Source of the DNA: Chromohalobacter canadensis
GTDB lineage: Bacteria; Pseudomonadota; Gammaproteobacteria; Pseudomonadales; Halomonadaceae
Direction: 5' to 3'
DNA: 64,000 nt
Assembly (NCBI RefSeq): GCF_034479555.1
Contig: NZ_CP140151.1
Span: forward strand, 2,294,001-2,358,000
Shown here: positions 50,874 to 60,047 of the stretch, piece after piece
Position numbering within the stretch: the stretch's first letter is position 1
How the letters are laid out: each line of letters begins with the position of its first letter
The notes under the pieces: generated by a model
Database searches by the model: none
What the model was told of the DNA's origin: nothing
The model's input: only the letters and a program-made list of their open reading frames with translations
Made by a program: the position numbers and the translations under genes

Positions 50874-50912
50874 AAGCTGTCTAATGAGTCTTTAAATGCC
50901 CAATCTGACGAG

Positions 50913-51251
50913 ATGGCAATGAAGCGGCCACGCAGCTACTCCCGCGTCACCAAGCAGACACTCTCGATCCTCGGCAAGCTGATCAAGGCTGGCCGCTTGG
51001 AGCGGGAGCTCACTGCTGCCGAACTGTCTGAACGCGCCGGCATCTCGCGTAAGACCCTTCGCAACATCGAAAATGGCGAAGCCGGCACCGAGATCGGCAT
51101 CGTCTTCGAGGTCGCCACACTTGTTGGCGTGCGGCTGTTCGATGTCGATGACCGGGCAGGTGCGATGCATAACGCCCATCTCGAGGAAAAACTGACGCTG
51201 CTGCCGAAGCGGGTTCGTCCGAGCAGGCAGGAGGTCGATGATGACTTCTAG
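50913..51251 (+). CDS. hipB: HipB-like antitoxin
   Basis: 112 residues; XRE-type helix-turn-helix (ELTAAELSERAGISRKTLRNIENGEAG, about 33-60). ATG 50913 or 50919. The 3' end overlaps the hipA start by 11-14 bases, and an AGGAGGT for hipA lies inside it. As in other hipBA loci it should bind the kinase toxin and repress the operon via the upstream palindromes. GC is near core level, unlike the cluster before it. Confidence 0.88.
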   Translation: MAMKRPRSYSRVTKQTLSILGKLIKAGRLERELTAAELSERAGISRKTLRNIENGEAGTEIGIVFEVATLVGVRLFDVDDRAGAMHNAHLEEKLTLLPKRVRPSRQEVDDDF

Positions 51252-52554
51252 GCTGACGCAGCCACGAGAGGCCTATGTCTGGATCTGGTTACCGGGAGAG
51301 ACGCAACCCGTGGTGGCCGGTCGCGTCACGCAGCACGGCGATAGCTACAGCTTCAACTATGGCGCCAGCTACCTGGCGCGCGATGGCGCGATCCCGATCT
51401 ATGACCCCGAACTGCCCCTGCGCCGTGGCCTGATCGAACCGACCGCTGGCCTGTCGATGGCCAGTTGCCTGCGTGACGCCTCGCCCGATGCCTGGGGTCG
51501 CCGGGTGATCATCAATCGTTTGATGGGGGACAAAGCCGACGCCGCAGCTGACGCCATCTCCGAACTCACCTATTGGCTCGAATCGGGGTCGGACCGGATC
51601 GGCGCCCTCGACTTTCAGCATTCCGCCACGGAATACGTGCCTCGCCTCAAGGCCGAGGCATCTTATGAAGAGTTGCTGGAAGCGGCTGAACGGATCGAGA
51701 AGGGTGCCCCGCTGACGCCCGCCCTCGATCAGGCGTTGAACCACGGCACCTCGATCGGCGGCGCCCGCCCGAAGGCCCTGATCGACCATGGCGATCGCAA
51801 AATGATCGCCAAATTCTCGTCGAGCACGGACATTTACAGCGTCGTGAAGGCGGAATTCATCGCCATGAAGCTGGCATCTGCATGTGAGCTCGATGTCGCC
51901 CCGGTCTCGTTGACCGCGGCGGTCGGCAAGGATGTGCTGCTCATCGATCGCTTCGATCGAATCAAATCAGGGGCTGGCTGGCAGCGAAAAGCGATGGTGT
52001 CGGCGCTGACGATGCTCGGCCTTGATGAAATGATGGCGCGCTATGCGTCTTACGAAGACCTTGCCGAAGTCATCCGTCACCGCTTCACCGACCCCAAGCA
52101 AACGCTGCGCGAGCTCTACGCTCGGATCGTCTTCAATATCCTGTGCGGCAACACGGACGATCATGCTCGCAACCATGCCGCGTTCTGGGACGGCAGGATG
52201 CTCTCGTTGACCCCGGCCTATGACATCTGCCCGCAGGGGCGAACGGGCAACGAGGCGACGCAGGCGATGCTGATCAAGGGCGAAAACCGTATGAGTACGC
52301 TGCACAGCTGCCTCGCGGCCGCCCCGGACTTCCTGCTCAATGACCAACAGGCCCAGGCCATCATCGAGAACCAACTCGTCACGATAGCCCGTGAATGGGA
52401 CGGGATCTGCGAGCGAGCCAAACTGACCGAGACCGACCGCAGGCTTTTTGCCGGCCGACAGTTTCTGAACAGCTACTGCGTCGAAGGTCTCGGGGCCGCG
52501 CATAGCACGATACTGGATGGCTTTGCTGCCGCACGCGCGCAGTTACTCAGCTGA
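51241..52554 (+). CDS. hipA: HipA-family serine/threonine kinase toxin
   Basis: 437 residues from the second of two ATGs (spacing to AGGAGGT is better). N-terminal HipA domain (LYWIWLPGE-like start YVWIWLPGETQPVVAGRV); SIGGARPKALIDHGDRKMIAKFSSSTD for the P-loop and ATP lysine; catalytic NTDDHARNHAAFW near 303 with DICP as the metal-binding aspartate. E. coli HipA phosphorylates GltX and causes persistence; the target here is unknown. All kinase motifs look intact, so the toxin is probably functional. Confidence 0.92.
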   Translation: MTSRLTQPREAYVWIWLPGETQPVVAGRVTQHGDSYSFNYGASYLARDGAIPIYDPELPLRRGLIEPTAGLSMASCLRDASPDAWGRRVIINRLMGDKADAAADAISELTYWLESGSDRIGALDFQHSATEYVPRLKAEASYEELLEAAERIEKGAPLTPALDQALNHGTSIGGARPKALIDHGDRKMIAKFSSSTDIYSVVKAEFIAMKLASACELDVAPVSLTAAVGKDVLLIDRFDRIKSGAGWQRKAMVSALTMLGLDEMMARYASYEDLAEVIRHRFTDPKQTLRELYARIVFNILCGNTDDHARNHAAFWDGRMLSLTPAYDICPQGRTGNEATQAMLIKGENRMSTLHSCLAAAPDFLLNDQQAQAIIENQLVTIAREWDGICERAKLTETDRRLFAGRQFLNSYCVEGLGAAHSTILDGFAAARAQLLS

Positions 52555-52617
52555 CAAGGCGGCGAGGGTCAATCCCGCCGGCCCGCGCACCGCGACCAGC
52601 CAGCTCGGCGAGATTGA

Positions 52618-52695
52618 GTGGTCTATGCCGTGCAGGAGACAGATCCCCAGGCCGAGGCTTTCGCCCGCTGGGTGACTGGCGAGGGCGAGGAATAG
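52618..52695 (+). pseudogene. C-terminal gene fragment, LysR-like
   Basis: A short frame VVYAVQETDPQAEAFARWV followed by TGEGEE and a stop resembles the last residues of GcvA-type LysR regulators (AF..WL..E). Nothing in frame precedes it, so it is a fragment left by rearrangement. The family call is tentative. Confidence 0.35.
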
Positions 52696-52764
52696 CCGAG
52701 TAGACATCGCGACGACTCACCATCGCTCCGCTTTGCCGACTTCCGAACCTGCCGGTAAGTCTCA

Positions 52765-52890
52765 TTGCAAAATGTTACCGAGCAAGGCTAAGTTGGGTTA
52801 AACCCCAGGGCTAGCGGCCGATAGGAAGTAAAAGGAGAACAACGCATAGTGAGTCGCAGGGAAAGGATGACATCCCCGGACGGTAGTGCG
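52765..52890 (+). repeat. Leader repeat, copy B
   Basis: Relative of 30916-31042. Contains TAAACCCC-N10-GCCGATAG (52799-52824), like a sigma-28 promoter, and the conserved block GTCGCAGGGAAAGGATG-A-CATCCCC (52853-52877), which differs from copy A only at the loop base. It lies 130 bases upstream of the second nuclease/helicase pair, same orientation. A 10-bp hairpin AGTCCGCTTT / AAAGCGGACT follows at 52906-52931, without a T-run. Confidence 0.6.
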
Positions 52891-53019
52891 GCTTGGTAAG
52901 GTAAAAGTCCGCTTTCGACCCAAAGCGGACTCAGGCGTAGAGATTCCTATGCCAGCTTCGGATACGCTACTGTCAGGGCTAGTGTGTAATTGTTGTCGCT
53001 TAGTTTGTAACGGAGGGAT

Positions 53020-54624
53020 GTGTTGATAAACAAAATAAAGATTTACGGCTACCGCGTTTATAATCAGTTCATATTGGAGCCGAACCAGAAGATAAACTTA
53101 ATCGTCGGCGCAAACGAGGCCGGAAAGTCGACTCTCATGGAAGCGATCACGCTGGCTCTAACAGGACGTGTAAACGGTCGTTATGCCTCAGAGGAACTCA
53201 ATCCGTACTGGTTCAATACGATAATGGTTAACGACTTTCTTTGCAAGCTTCAAGGTGGCATGAACCCCCCACTTCCAGAAATACGAATTGAGTTGTTCTT
53301 CGGCGATCGCGCAGAGTTACAGCAGCTATGCGGGGCAATTAATACCGACGTACCAACCACCGCTTGTCCTGGAATTTCCATGAGAGCATATCCAAATACA
53401 GATTATGCTTCAGAAATTGACGAGTGGAAGAAAAATCCATCGCATCTTCTTCCAGTAGAATATTACGTTCTTGATTGGCGGTCTTTTGCCGACGAAAAGA
53501 TTACGCGCCGCCCGAGACAACTATCAACGGCAGTGATTGATTCTCGCACCGTACGGTCGTTATCTGGCGTTGATTATCACTTGCGCCAAATTCTTGGCGA
53601 CCATCTAGACCCAGCGGAGCGAGCCGAGATATCGCTAGCTTTTAGACAAATGAAAGCTTCAATGTCAGAAACTTCGCTGAGTGGCGTCAATGATCGTATA
53701 GGAGGGCTCCATGCCGCCCTTCACGACCGACCAATGGCATTGGCTATGGATCAAAGCGCTCGCACTTCGTGGGAGAGCTCAGTCATCCCGCACGTCGATA
53801 ATGTGCCGTTTTCCATGTCGGGACAAGGCCAACAAGCAGCTATCAAGATTTCGCTGGCCATGAGTCGTCATTCAGGGGCGACAAACTTTGTGATGGTAGA
53901 GGAACCCGAGAACCATCTTACACACACTAGCCTTACGACCCTGATTTCACGCATACGCTCTTTAGCGAGCAATGAACAGCAACTGTTCGTGACAACCCAT
54001 AGTTCTTTCGTTCTCAATCGGCTGGGGCTCGATGCTCTCTTGCTCGTGGAAAACAGCCTGCAAAGCAGAATTCCCGACTTAGATCCAGAAACTGTTTCGT
54101 ACTTCCAGAAACTCCCAGGTTACGATACCCTTCGTATGATACTGGCCAAAAAAGTTGTGCTAGTGGAAGGGCCCTCGGATGAAATAATTTTTGAGCGTAT
54201 TTTTAATGACTTGCACGGAAAGCAACCGATGGAATGTGGAATTGACGTGCTTAGCATGCGCGGCTTATCGTTGAGACGTTGCTTGGAATTATGTGCCTCA
54301 GTCGACAAAAAGGTAGCGGCACTAAGGGATAATGACGGGGCCTCTCCAGAAGAGCTAAGTCAAGCTGTTCAGTCATGGCTGAAGGAAGGTAAGCGCGAAA
54401 TATTCATTGGCAAAGTAGAGCACGGTGAAACACTTGAGCCGCAACTCATTCACCACAATGGTGAGTCTTCACTTCGGAAAATTCTTGGCATTAGAGCGGA
54501 TGCTGACCTTGCGACTTGGATGAAGCGCGAAAAGACGGAGGGTGCAATCAGGATCGCGAGTACATCGGAGGACGTTCAGCCTCCGGAATATATGGTGGAT
54601 GCAGCTCGTTTTATCTATGGCTAA
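53020..54624 (+). CDS. Second OLD-family ATPase-Toprim nuclease, GajA-like
   Basis: 534 residues. GTG 53020 or TTG 53023 (better spacing from GGAGG) as start. ATPase: LIVGANEAGKSTLMEA Walker A near 30, FSMSGQGQQAAIKISLAM signature, NFVMVEEPENHLTHTSL Walker B, TTHSSFVLNRL H-loop. Toprim: KKVVLVEGPSDEIIFERIF (glutamate near 387) and ALRDNDG as DxD. Little sequence likeness to the 661-residue GajA at 33529 outside motifs, so not a duplicate. The 3' end overlaps the helicase gene by 8 bases. A Gabija-like nuclease-helicase defence pair is the best reading. Confidence 0.8.
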   Translation: MLINKIKIYGYRVYNQFILEPNQKINLIVGANEAGKSTLMEAITLALTGRVNGRYASEELNPYWFNTIMVNDFLCKLQGGMNPPLPEIRIELFFGDRAELQQLCGAINTDVPTTACPGISMRAYPNTDYASEIDEWKKNPSHLLPVEYYVLDWRSFADEKITRRPRQLSTAVIDSRTVRSLSGVDYHLRQILGDHLDPAERAEISLAFRQMKASMSETSLSGVNDRIGGLHAALHDRPMALAMDQSARTSWESSVIPHVDNVPFSMSGQGQQAAIKISLAMSRHSGATNFVMVEEPENHLTHTSLTTLISRIRSLASNEQQLFVTTHSSFVLNRLGLDALLLVENSLQSRIPDLDPETVSYFQKLPGYDTLRMILAKKVVLVEGPSDEIIFERIFNDLHGKQPMECGIDVLSMRGLSLRRCLELCASVDKKVAALRDNDGASPEELSQAVQSWLKEGKREIFIGKVEHGETLEPQLIHHNGESSLRKILGIRADADLATWMKREKTEGAIRIASTSEDVQPPEYMVDAARFIYG

Positions 54625-55687
54625 TTATCTAACGCTCGCGGTTGCCGGATCGCGAAAAACACAAGGTGTAGTAGAATACTGCGCATCGCTTTCTAGCGAC
54701 CGACGCGTTTTGGTTTTGACGTATACGCAAACTAATCAGGCCGAATTGCGTAGTCGGCTCGCGCAGCTTGCTGGTGGCCACCTTGGAGTGGATGTGCTGG
54801 GATGGTTTACTTTTCTTTTGCGACATTTTGCTCGTCCGTTCTTGCCATTTAAATTCCCTTCCGAGAGAGCTCTTGGCTTTAATTTCGATGGCCGACCCCA
54901 CAGAATGGCGAAGGGCAAGAGTCGCTTTATTGATTCGAAAGGTGCTATCTATGGTTGCGAATTAGGTCGCTTATCTCATGAGCTGGTTTCGGCTAGTAAG
55001 GGAAAACTAGTGCAGCGATTGGAATGTATCTACGATGAAATTATAATAGATGAAGTGCAGGATCTCAGTGCTTATGACTGGGAGATCATTGACGTTCTGC
55101 TCTCTTCGTCAGTAGATGTTCGTATGGTTGGTGATATTCGCCAATCTGTGCTCGCGACGAATCCTCGTAGCAGAATGAATAAGAGATATGCTTACGCCGA
55201 AGCGATAAATTGGTTTCGCGAGCGCGAGAAAGAGGGGGCGTTAGAGATAGAAGAGAACGTCATTACTTGGCGTTGCCACCCCAGAATTGCGGAATTTTCT
55301 GACATAATTTTCGACCCAAGTTGGTCGTTTCCGAAAACTGAGTCAAGAAATGAAAAAGTTACTTCGCATGATGGTGTCTTCCTCATCGAAAGCAAACATG
55401 TCGATGAATATGTCGCCAATTTTAAACCGCAATGTCTGCGTAGTACGGCGAATTCCGGTAAAGCCTATAGTCTTAACTATTTGAATTTTAGGCTTGCAAA
55501 GGGGGCGACTTATGAGCGCGTTCTAATAGTGCCGACGATTGATATCGCCAAGTTTTTGCGTACGGGGGCCTACTTGTCTCCCACGCCAGCAGCTAGTTTC
55601 TACGTCGCTGTGACCCGGGCGGCACAAAGCGTGGCGATTGTCATGGATAATCCAGGTGGGTCTACTCTTCCCTATTGGCAACCTTAG
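54617..55687 (+). CDS. Compact UvrD-like helicase, GajB-like partner
   Basis: 356 residues from ATG 54617, overlapping the nuclease gene by 8 bases (ATGGCTAA). Motif I is TLAVAGSRKTQGVVEYC, with GSRKT in place of the usual GSGKT; motif II IIIDEVQDLSAYDWEI; motif III MVGDIRQSV; motif IV ITWRCHPRIAEFS; motif V-like RLAKGATYERVLIVP; motif VI SFYVAVTRAAQSVAIV. The large 1B/2B insertions of UvrD are absent, leaving a minimal helicase core, clearly shorter than GajB (about 490). Low GC. It may bind nucleotide without unwinding (inference). Confidence 0.78.
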   Translation: MANYLTLAVAGSRKTQGVVEYCASLSSDRRVLVLTYTQTNQAELRSRLAQLAGGHLGVDVLGWFTFLLRHFARPFLPFKFPSERALGFNFDGRPHRMAKGKSRFIDSKGAIYGCELGRLSHELVSASKGKLVQRLECIYDEIIIDEVQDLSAYDWEIIDVLLSSSVDVRMVGDIRQSVLATNPRSRMNKRYAYAEAINWFREREKEGALEIEENVITWRCHPRIAEFSDIIFDPSWSFPKTESRNEKVTSHDGVFLIESKHVDEYVANFKPQCLRSTANSGKAYSLNYLNFRLAKGATYERVLIVPTIDIAKFLRTGAYLSPTPAASFYVAVTRAAQSVAIVMDNPGGSTLPYWQP

Positions 55688-55894
55688 TGTAAAACCCCGC
55701 TTTTAAGGCCCGCTATTGGCCGCATAATGCATGTTGGTCCATGCTGATGAGGTCAGGTCGGTAGCTGGCGCCTCAATTTTTAAAAAAGAGTCAAGACAGA
55801 CTAGGAAATCAAGTTGTATTTTTATCTTTCCGGAACTACTTTGATTATCTAAGATGATGGGTGTGATGTAATACAAGCCACCGAGGTTATCGAA

Positions 55895-56737
55895 ATGCCA
55901 TCCGATTCCAACAGTTCCGATCATCATCATAAGCGTTCAGAATTCATTCGAAAATTGATTCAGGAAAAACAAAAAGCGCAATTCACGAGGAATGGTGCCC
56001 ACGGCATACCTAAGACGATCGTACAGTTTTGGCATGATCTTTCAGAGCTTCCGGAAGACGTAGCAGAATGCATCACGTCTTGGTCTCAGTGGGAAAACCG
56101 CGGCTTTGCACATAGGCTTTTCGATAGGCAGAGTGCCGAAGATTTTATCAGTCGTACGCTCAGTTATGAGCACGTACTGGCGTTTGGTCGCTGCTACCAC
56201 CCTGCCATGCAAGCCGATTATTTTCGACTGTGTTACATATTCGTAGAAGGTGGGCTGTACGTCGACGCTGATGATGTTTGCATTGCCACAGACATTAGTC
56301 TTTTATTTCACGGTTCGCAGCTCAAAGTCCAACCGCTTTGCTATGACATCGATTCGGACTCAATGGTTGGGCCTGAAGATTTTTTAAAGCAATCGCCTGA
56401 GCCTAAAAACTGGATTTTCTATGTCAATAATAATCCGCTTGTCGGCAGAAAAGGAGACCCTATCGTAGAACGATCTTTGATGCGATCGACGCGACAATTA
56501 AATGACGCAGATAGGGGCGATCTTCTTGAAATCCAGTCGGCAACCGGTCCAGGGAACTTGTCAAGGACTATCTTTGAGATGGGTGCAGCCTCGGATATTG
56601 AAGGTGATTTATTGATCCTGAAAGACTGGGAAGCGACTGCAATTTCAAAGTGGCCACTCAGCTACCGCAATGACGCGCGGAACTGGCGTCATTCAAATCA
56701 AAAGTCGTTTGACGTATCAGAAGGGCGTGTGAAATGA
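55895..56737 (+). CDS. GT32-type glycosyltransferase (capsule/polysaccharide)
   Basis: 280 residues. IPKTIVQFWHDLSELPEDV (near 40) and the donor-site motif YCHPAMQADYFRLCYIFVEGG-like segment with YVDADDVC (DxD, near 125) are typical of the DXD-sugar / mannosyl GT32 (OCH1-like) enzymes that build surface polysaccharide. ATG 55895 follows GAGGT. Its stop overlaps the next gene's start (ATGA), so it forms an operon with the GT25/GH16 fusion gene. No signal peptide; cytoplasmic. Confidence 0.82.
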   Translation: MPSDSNSSDHHHKRSEFIRKLIQEKQKAQFTRNGAHGIPKTIVQFWHDLSELPEDVAECITSWSQWENRGFAHRLFDRQSAEDFISRTLSYEHVLAFGRCYHPAMQADYFRLCYIFVEGGLYVDADDVCIATDISLLFHGSQLKVQPLCYDIDSDSMVGPEDFLKQSPEPKNWIFYVNNNPLVGRKGDPIVERSLMRSTRQLNDADRGDLLEIQSATGPGNLSRTIFEMGAASDIEGDLLILKDWEATAISKWPLSYRNDARNWRHSNQKSFDVSEGRVK

Positions 56738-57289
56738 ATCTCTCACGACCTCTGCATGGCGCACAGCGTCTGGTTCATTCACTACTGATAAAATGCCGCA
56801 CTTTGCTGCCTCGGCAGCGGTGTGTTGCATTTGGCCCGATTAGTGAGATAGGTAGTTCACAGATCAATGACATTTACGTCATCAATCTGGACCGACAGCC
56901 TGATCGCTTGACAGCCGTTCATTGCGAGCTTGCCCGCATTTTAGACGCGGCTGACAATCCCCTTACACGACGATTGATTCGGCACCCGGCATTTGACGCA
57001 CAGGCGGACGGCTTCGTAGGGAGCGATATACCTGAGTTAGTTTCTTGCTACACTCTATCTGATCAACTGTTTGTTGAGCCGCAGCCTCAGACACTCCCGG
57101 CTGGATTCGACCTGGATCGTCCAATTGATATTAGCGATGCAGAGGCTGCTATTGCCCGATCGCATGTAGACGTCTGGAAAAAAATTGCAACATCGAACTC
57201 GTCGTATGCGCTCGTGCTAGAGGACGACGTGTTATTCGATCACCGCTTCGGGAGCCTCGTCGATAAAGCGTGGGGTGAACTTTTGGAGG

Positions 57290-58279
57290 CTACTTGTCGG
57301 GTCCCGTGTGATTGACTACCCGCTTGGTAAATAACTCAGGACGCTTGGTCTGCCATTCCTTCATCATCGCAATCGGTGATTGATGGTGCAGCGCCTTCTG
57401 CGGGATGTGGTGATTGTACAGCCAGGTGTAGCGTTTGAGCGTCTGCTCCAGGTCCTCGCCTGAGGTATAGCGCCGAGTCGCCAGCACATCGCTGATACGG
57501 CCGTTGAAGCGCTCCACCATGCCGTTTGTCTGCGGTCTTCCCGGCTTGATCAGACGGTGCTCGATACCAAGGGCCTGGCACTCTTGGTCAAACGGGTGAT
57601 TCCCGCTGGGCTTGCGCTCCCCCGCCCGCGTGAAGCGATCGGTGAATGACTTGCCGTTGTCGGTCAGTACCGTCTGGACCTGGAAGGGAGCCTTCTCCTC
57701 CACCCGCTTCATGAACGCCCGCGCATCCTTCGCGGACTGGCTGCGTCTCACCTCCAGATGGACCCAGCGCGTGGCGCGATCGATGGCGACGTACAGGTAG
57801 CGTTTTTGCTCCTCATCGGGCATCCGGGGCAGGTGCTTGATGTCGATGTGCACGTAGCCCGGCTCATAATCTTTGAAGGGCTTGTGCCGGGGTTTCTCAT
57901 CGTCGCCCGCGTCCCGTCTAGACAGCTCTGCCAGTGTCGGCACCTCGCGCCGCTTGAGCATGCGATGCAGACCAGAACGCGACAAGCCAGGATTGAGGAA
58001 CTCACGCGCCACGACGAGCAGATCATCCAGGCCGAGGCGCAGGAATTCGCGCGCCGCGATCAGCACCTCTTCCTGTTCGGAAGTGAGCGTGGCCAGCAGG
58101 TTGTGACGCGTGTGCGGTCGGTCCTGGACATCGTCACGGTACCGCCAGCGCCGGATGGTCGAGACGGCGACGCCGTACTGGCGTGCTAGCTCGCTGTCGC
58201 TGATGCTGGAAGGCGCTGCCTGGATCTCGGCCCGGATCTTCGGAGTGGTGGTCGCCTGTTTATGTAGCTTGATGTCCAT
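57290..58279 (-). CDS. IS481-family transposase, copy 2
   Basis: 329 residues, same protein as copy 1 except the last residue (lysine instead of methionine), because the final codons and the TAG stop come from the target duplication (GAC AAG TAG). DDE residues and helix-turn-helix intact; probably active. Confidence 0.95.
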   Translation of the reverse strand: MDIKLHKQATTTPKIRAEIQAAPSSISDSELARQYGVAVSTIRRWRYRDDVQDRPHTRHNLLATLTSEQEEVLIAAREFLRLGLDDLLVVAREFLNPGLSRSGLHRMLKRREVPTLAELSRRDAGDDEKPRHKPFKDYEPGYVHIDIKHLPRMPDEEQKRYLYVAIDRATRWVHLEVRRSQSAKDARAFMKRVEEKAPFQVQTVLTDNGKSFTDRFTRAGERKPSGNHPFDQECQALGIEHRLIKPGRPQTNGMVERFNGRISDVLATRRYTSGEDLEQTLKRYTWLYNHHIPQKALHHQSPIAMMKEWQTKRPELFTKRVVNHTGPDK

Positions 58280-58370
58280 ATCCTTGCTCCCGGATGAACT
58301 GGTGAAGAAGCTCCTTGGCGGCCAGCAAAGGATAACTTCTATAGCTCATCTGATCATCCGGGACCCTACA
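57295..58370 (-). mobile_element. IS481-family element, copy 2 (1,076 bp)
   Basis: Reverse orientation. Ends TGTCGGGTCCCG (57295) and CGGGACCCTACA (58370); target duplication GCTACT at 57289-57294 and 58371-58376. Interrupts the GT25/GH16 gene. Confidence 0.95.
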
Positions 58371-60047
58371 GCTACTGACGAAGCTGAAGCGGCATTTGAC
58401 GTTCTCTACGTTTCATACAAGGAAGTCAGGTATGGTGCCCCAAAGGTGCTGGTTTCACCAAATGTGTATCGTCCGGAACGTGGACTTTGGTATTTATCTG
58501 GATATGTGCTCTCTAGGCGAGGCGCGCAGCGTCTATTAAAGTTACTCCCGTGCCGTGGCCCCGTTGACCTCTGGATCAATCACAAATTTCGGGATCTTGA
58601 GGTGCGAGCCGTCCGGCGATCGGTTATCAGCCAGAGGGTCGATTACCAGTCGACAAATTTGTACTCGATTCTGCCTGCACTGGGCCAAATCGGCGTACTT
58701 AACGACGAAACGCCTGGAGCTTTTAACCAACGGCCTAGTGTATTTCCCGTATTCGCATTCGGTGCTACTGGCTCCGGCCTCTCATCGCTTGCAATGGCGC
58801 TTTCCATGCTGGGCTACCGTTGCTGCAGCGATCTTGATGACTTGCCCGAGAGCGAGCTTTCCGCCTTGTTTCATGGCAAAGCTAGCCGCCGGTTCGACGC
58901 TTATGTAAATATTGCTTCACTCACTTCTCATATCACTAGGCTGCGGCAGAAATATCCTAGTGGCAAGTTTATAGTTTTAGCTGGATCACTAGATGACTTG
59001 GGTTCAGCTTTCGACTTTCTCCGCACCCTTGGAGACGACGTGTTAAGTCTTTCCGGGTATGACAGTCCGGACTGGCGTTTGCTCTGTGAGCACCTTCATC
59101 TTGCGCCACCAAATGCTTCATATCCTATCGTGCCTGATGTGGGGCTCCGGAAGATTCGTCGGCATGGAGCCGATAGATCAACGTCCCGAACCGCGAGACA
59201 GCTGCGACACGATGGATCGCCTTGGATCGTACCGCTGCGTTGCAAGTGGACGGGGATTGATGTCAATCCGTCTAATGTGGGAACTATCGGTAAAAGGCTT
59301 TGGGTGAAATTCCACGATGATCTAAATGTAGTGAGTCCGTCGCGTTGGATGCTCCGAAATGACACCTTTCCCGGAAACCTTGGACTCTTCCGGCCCGGGA
59401 ATGTAACCATGGCGCTGGACGGGGGCACTATCCTTTCAGTTCGGGCAGAAGCGCTGGGCGTGCGGGATTTGAGCGCTGCATCTATATCAAGTAGAGGCCG
59501 CTTTCACTTCGGGCGCTTTGAAGCGACATTTCAAGCCACGAATGTGCCAGGCCTTGTGACCGGCTTCTTCCTCCACCGCAATTCTCCACGGCAGGAGATC
59601 GACATCGAAATTACTGGCGACCGACCGGATCGCCTCCTAGTCAACGTCTTCTACAACCCAGGGTCAGAAGGGGCGAAATACGACTACGGCTATCGGGGCT
59701 CGCCCGTCAGCATCGCCTTGGGGTTCGACGCCTCCAAAGGACTTCATACCTTCGCGATTGAGTGGGGGGTAGATGAGATTTGCTGGTTCGTCGATGGTGT
59801 GCTGGTTCATCGCCGTGTCCTATGGGATCCGACCCCCATCCCCCATTTGCCCATGACTTTGCATGTAAACACGTGGCCGACGCGTTCAAGGGAGCTTGCT
59901 GGGCGTTTGGCCATTAATGCACTCCCCGGAACAGCCTACCTCCGACAGATCACTGTTAACGCGATCAATGGGGACGTTGAGTACCAGCAGAGCCCCACAC
60001 TTTTTGCTCTTCGTTCACAGCAAGAACTTGCTAGCGATAGCTCGTAA

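Larger units (their letters stand above)
56734..60047 (+). pseudogene. GT25 glycosyltransferase / sulfotransferase-like / GH16 fusion, split by an IS
   Basis: Joining 56734-57294 with 58377-60047 across the IS (one GCTACT kept) restores one frame of 743 codons (ELLEA-TDEAEAAF). Domains: GT25 glycosyltransferase (IYVINLDRQPDRL; ALVLEDDVLFDHRFG; GYVLSRRGAQRLLKLL); a P-loop sulfotransferase-like region (FAFGATGSGLSSLAMALSMLGY ... LCEHLHLAPPNASYP); and a GH16 domain with catalytic EIDIEITG and GFFLHRNSP. The three-part fusion is unusual: synthesis, modification and cleavage of a polysaccharide in one chain without a signal peptide. The IS cuts within GT25, so the protein is now broken. Confidence 0.85.

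Noticed and set aside
44432..58370. IS copies 1 and 2 as ends of one composite transposon
   Set aside because: Each copy has its own 6-bp target duplication (TGTAGC and GCTACT), so they inserted separately.
30812..59775. ATTGAGTGG at the guaA end repeated at 52613 and 59758 as attachment sites
   Set aside because: Only 9-10 matching bases; the 59758 copy simply encodes the same IEW tripeptide, and neither lies at an island edge with an integrase.
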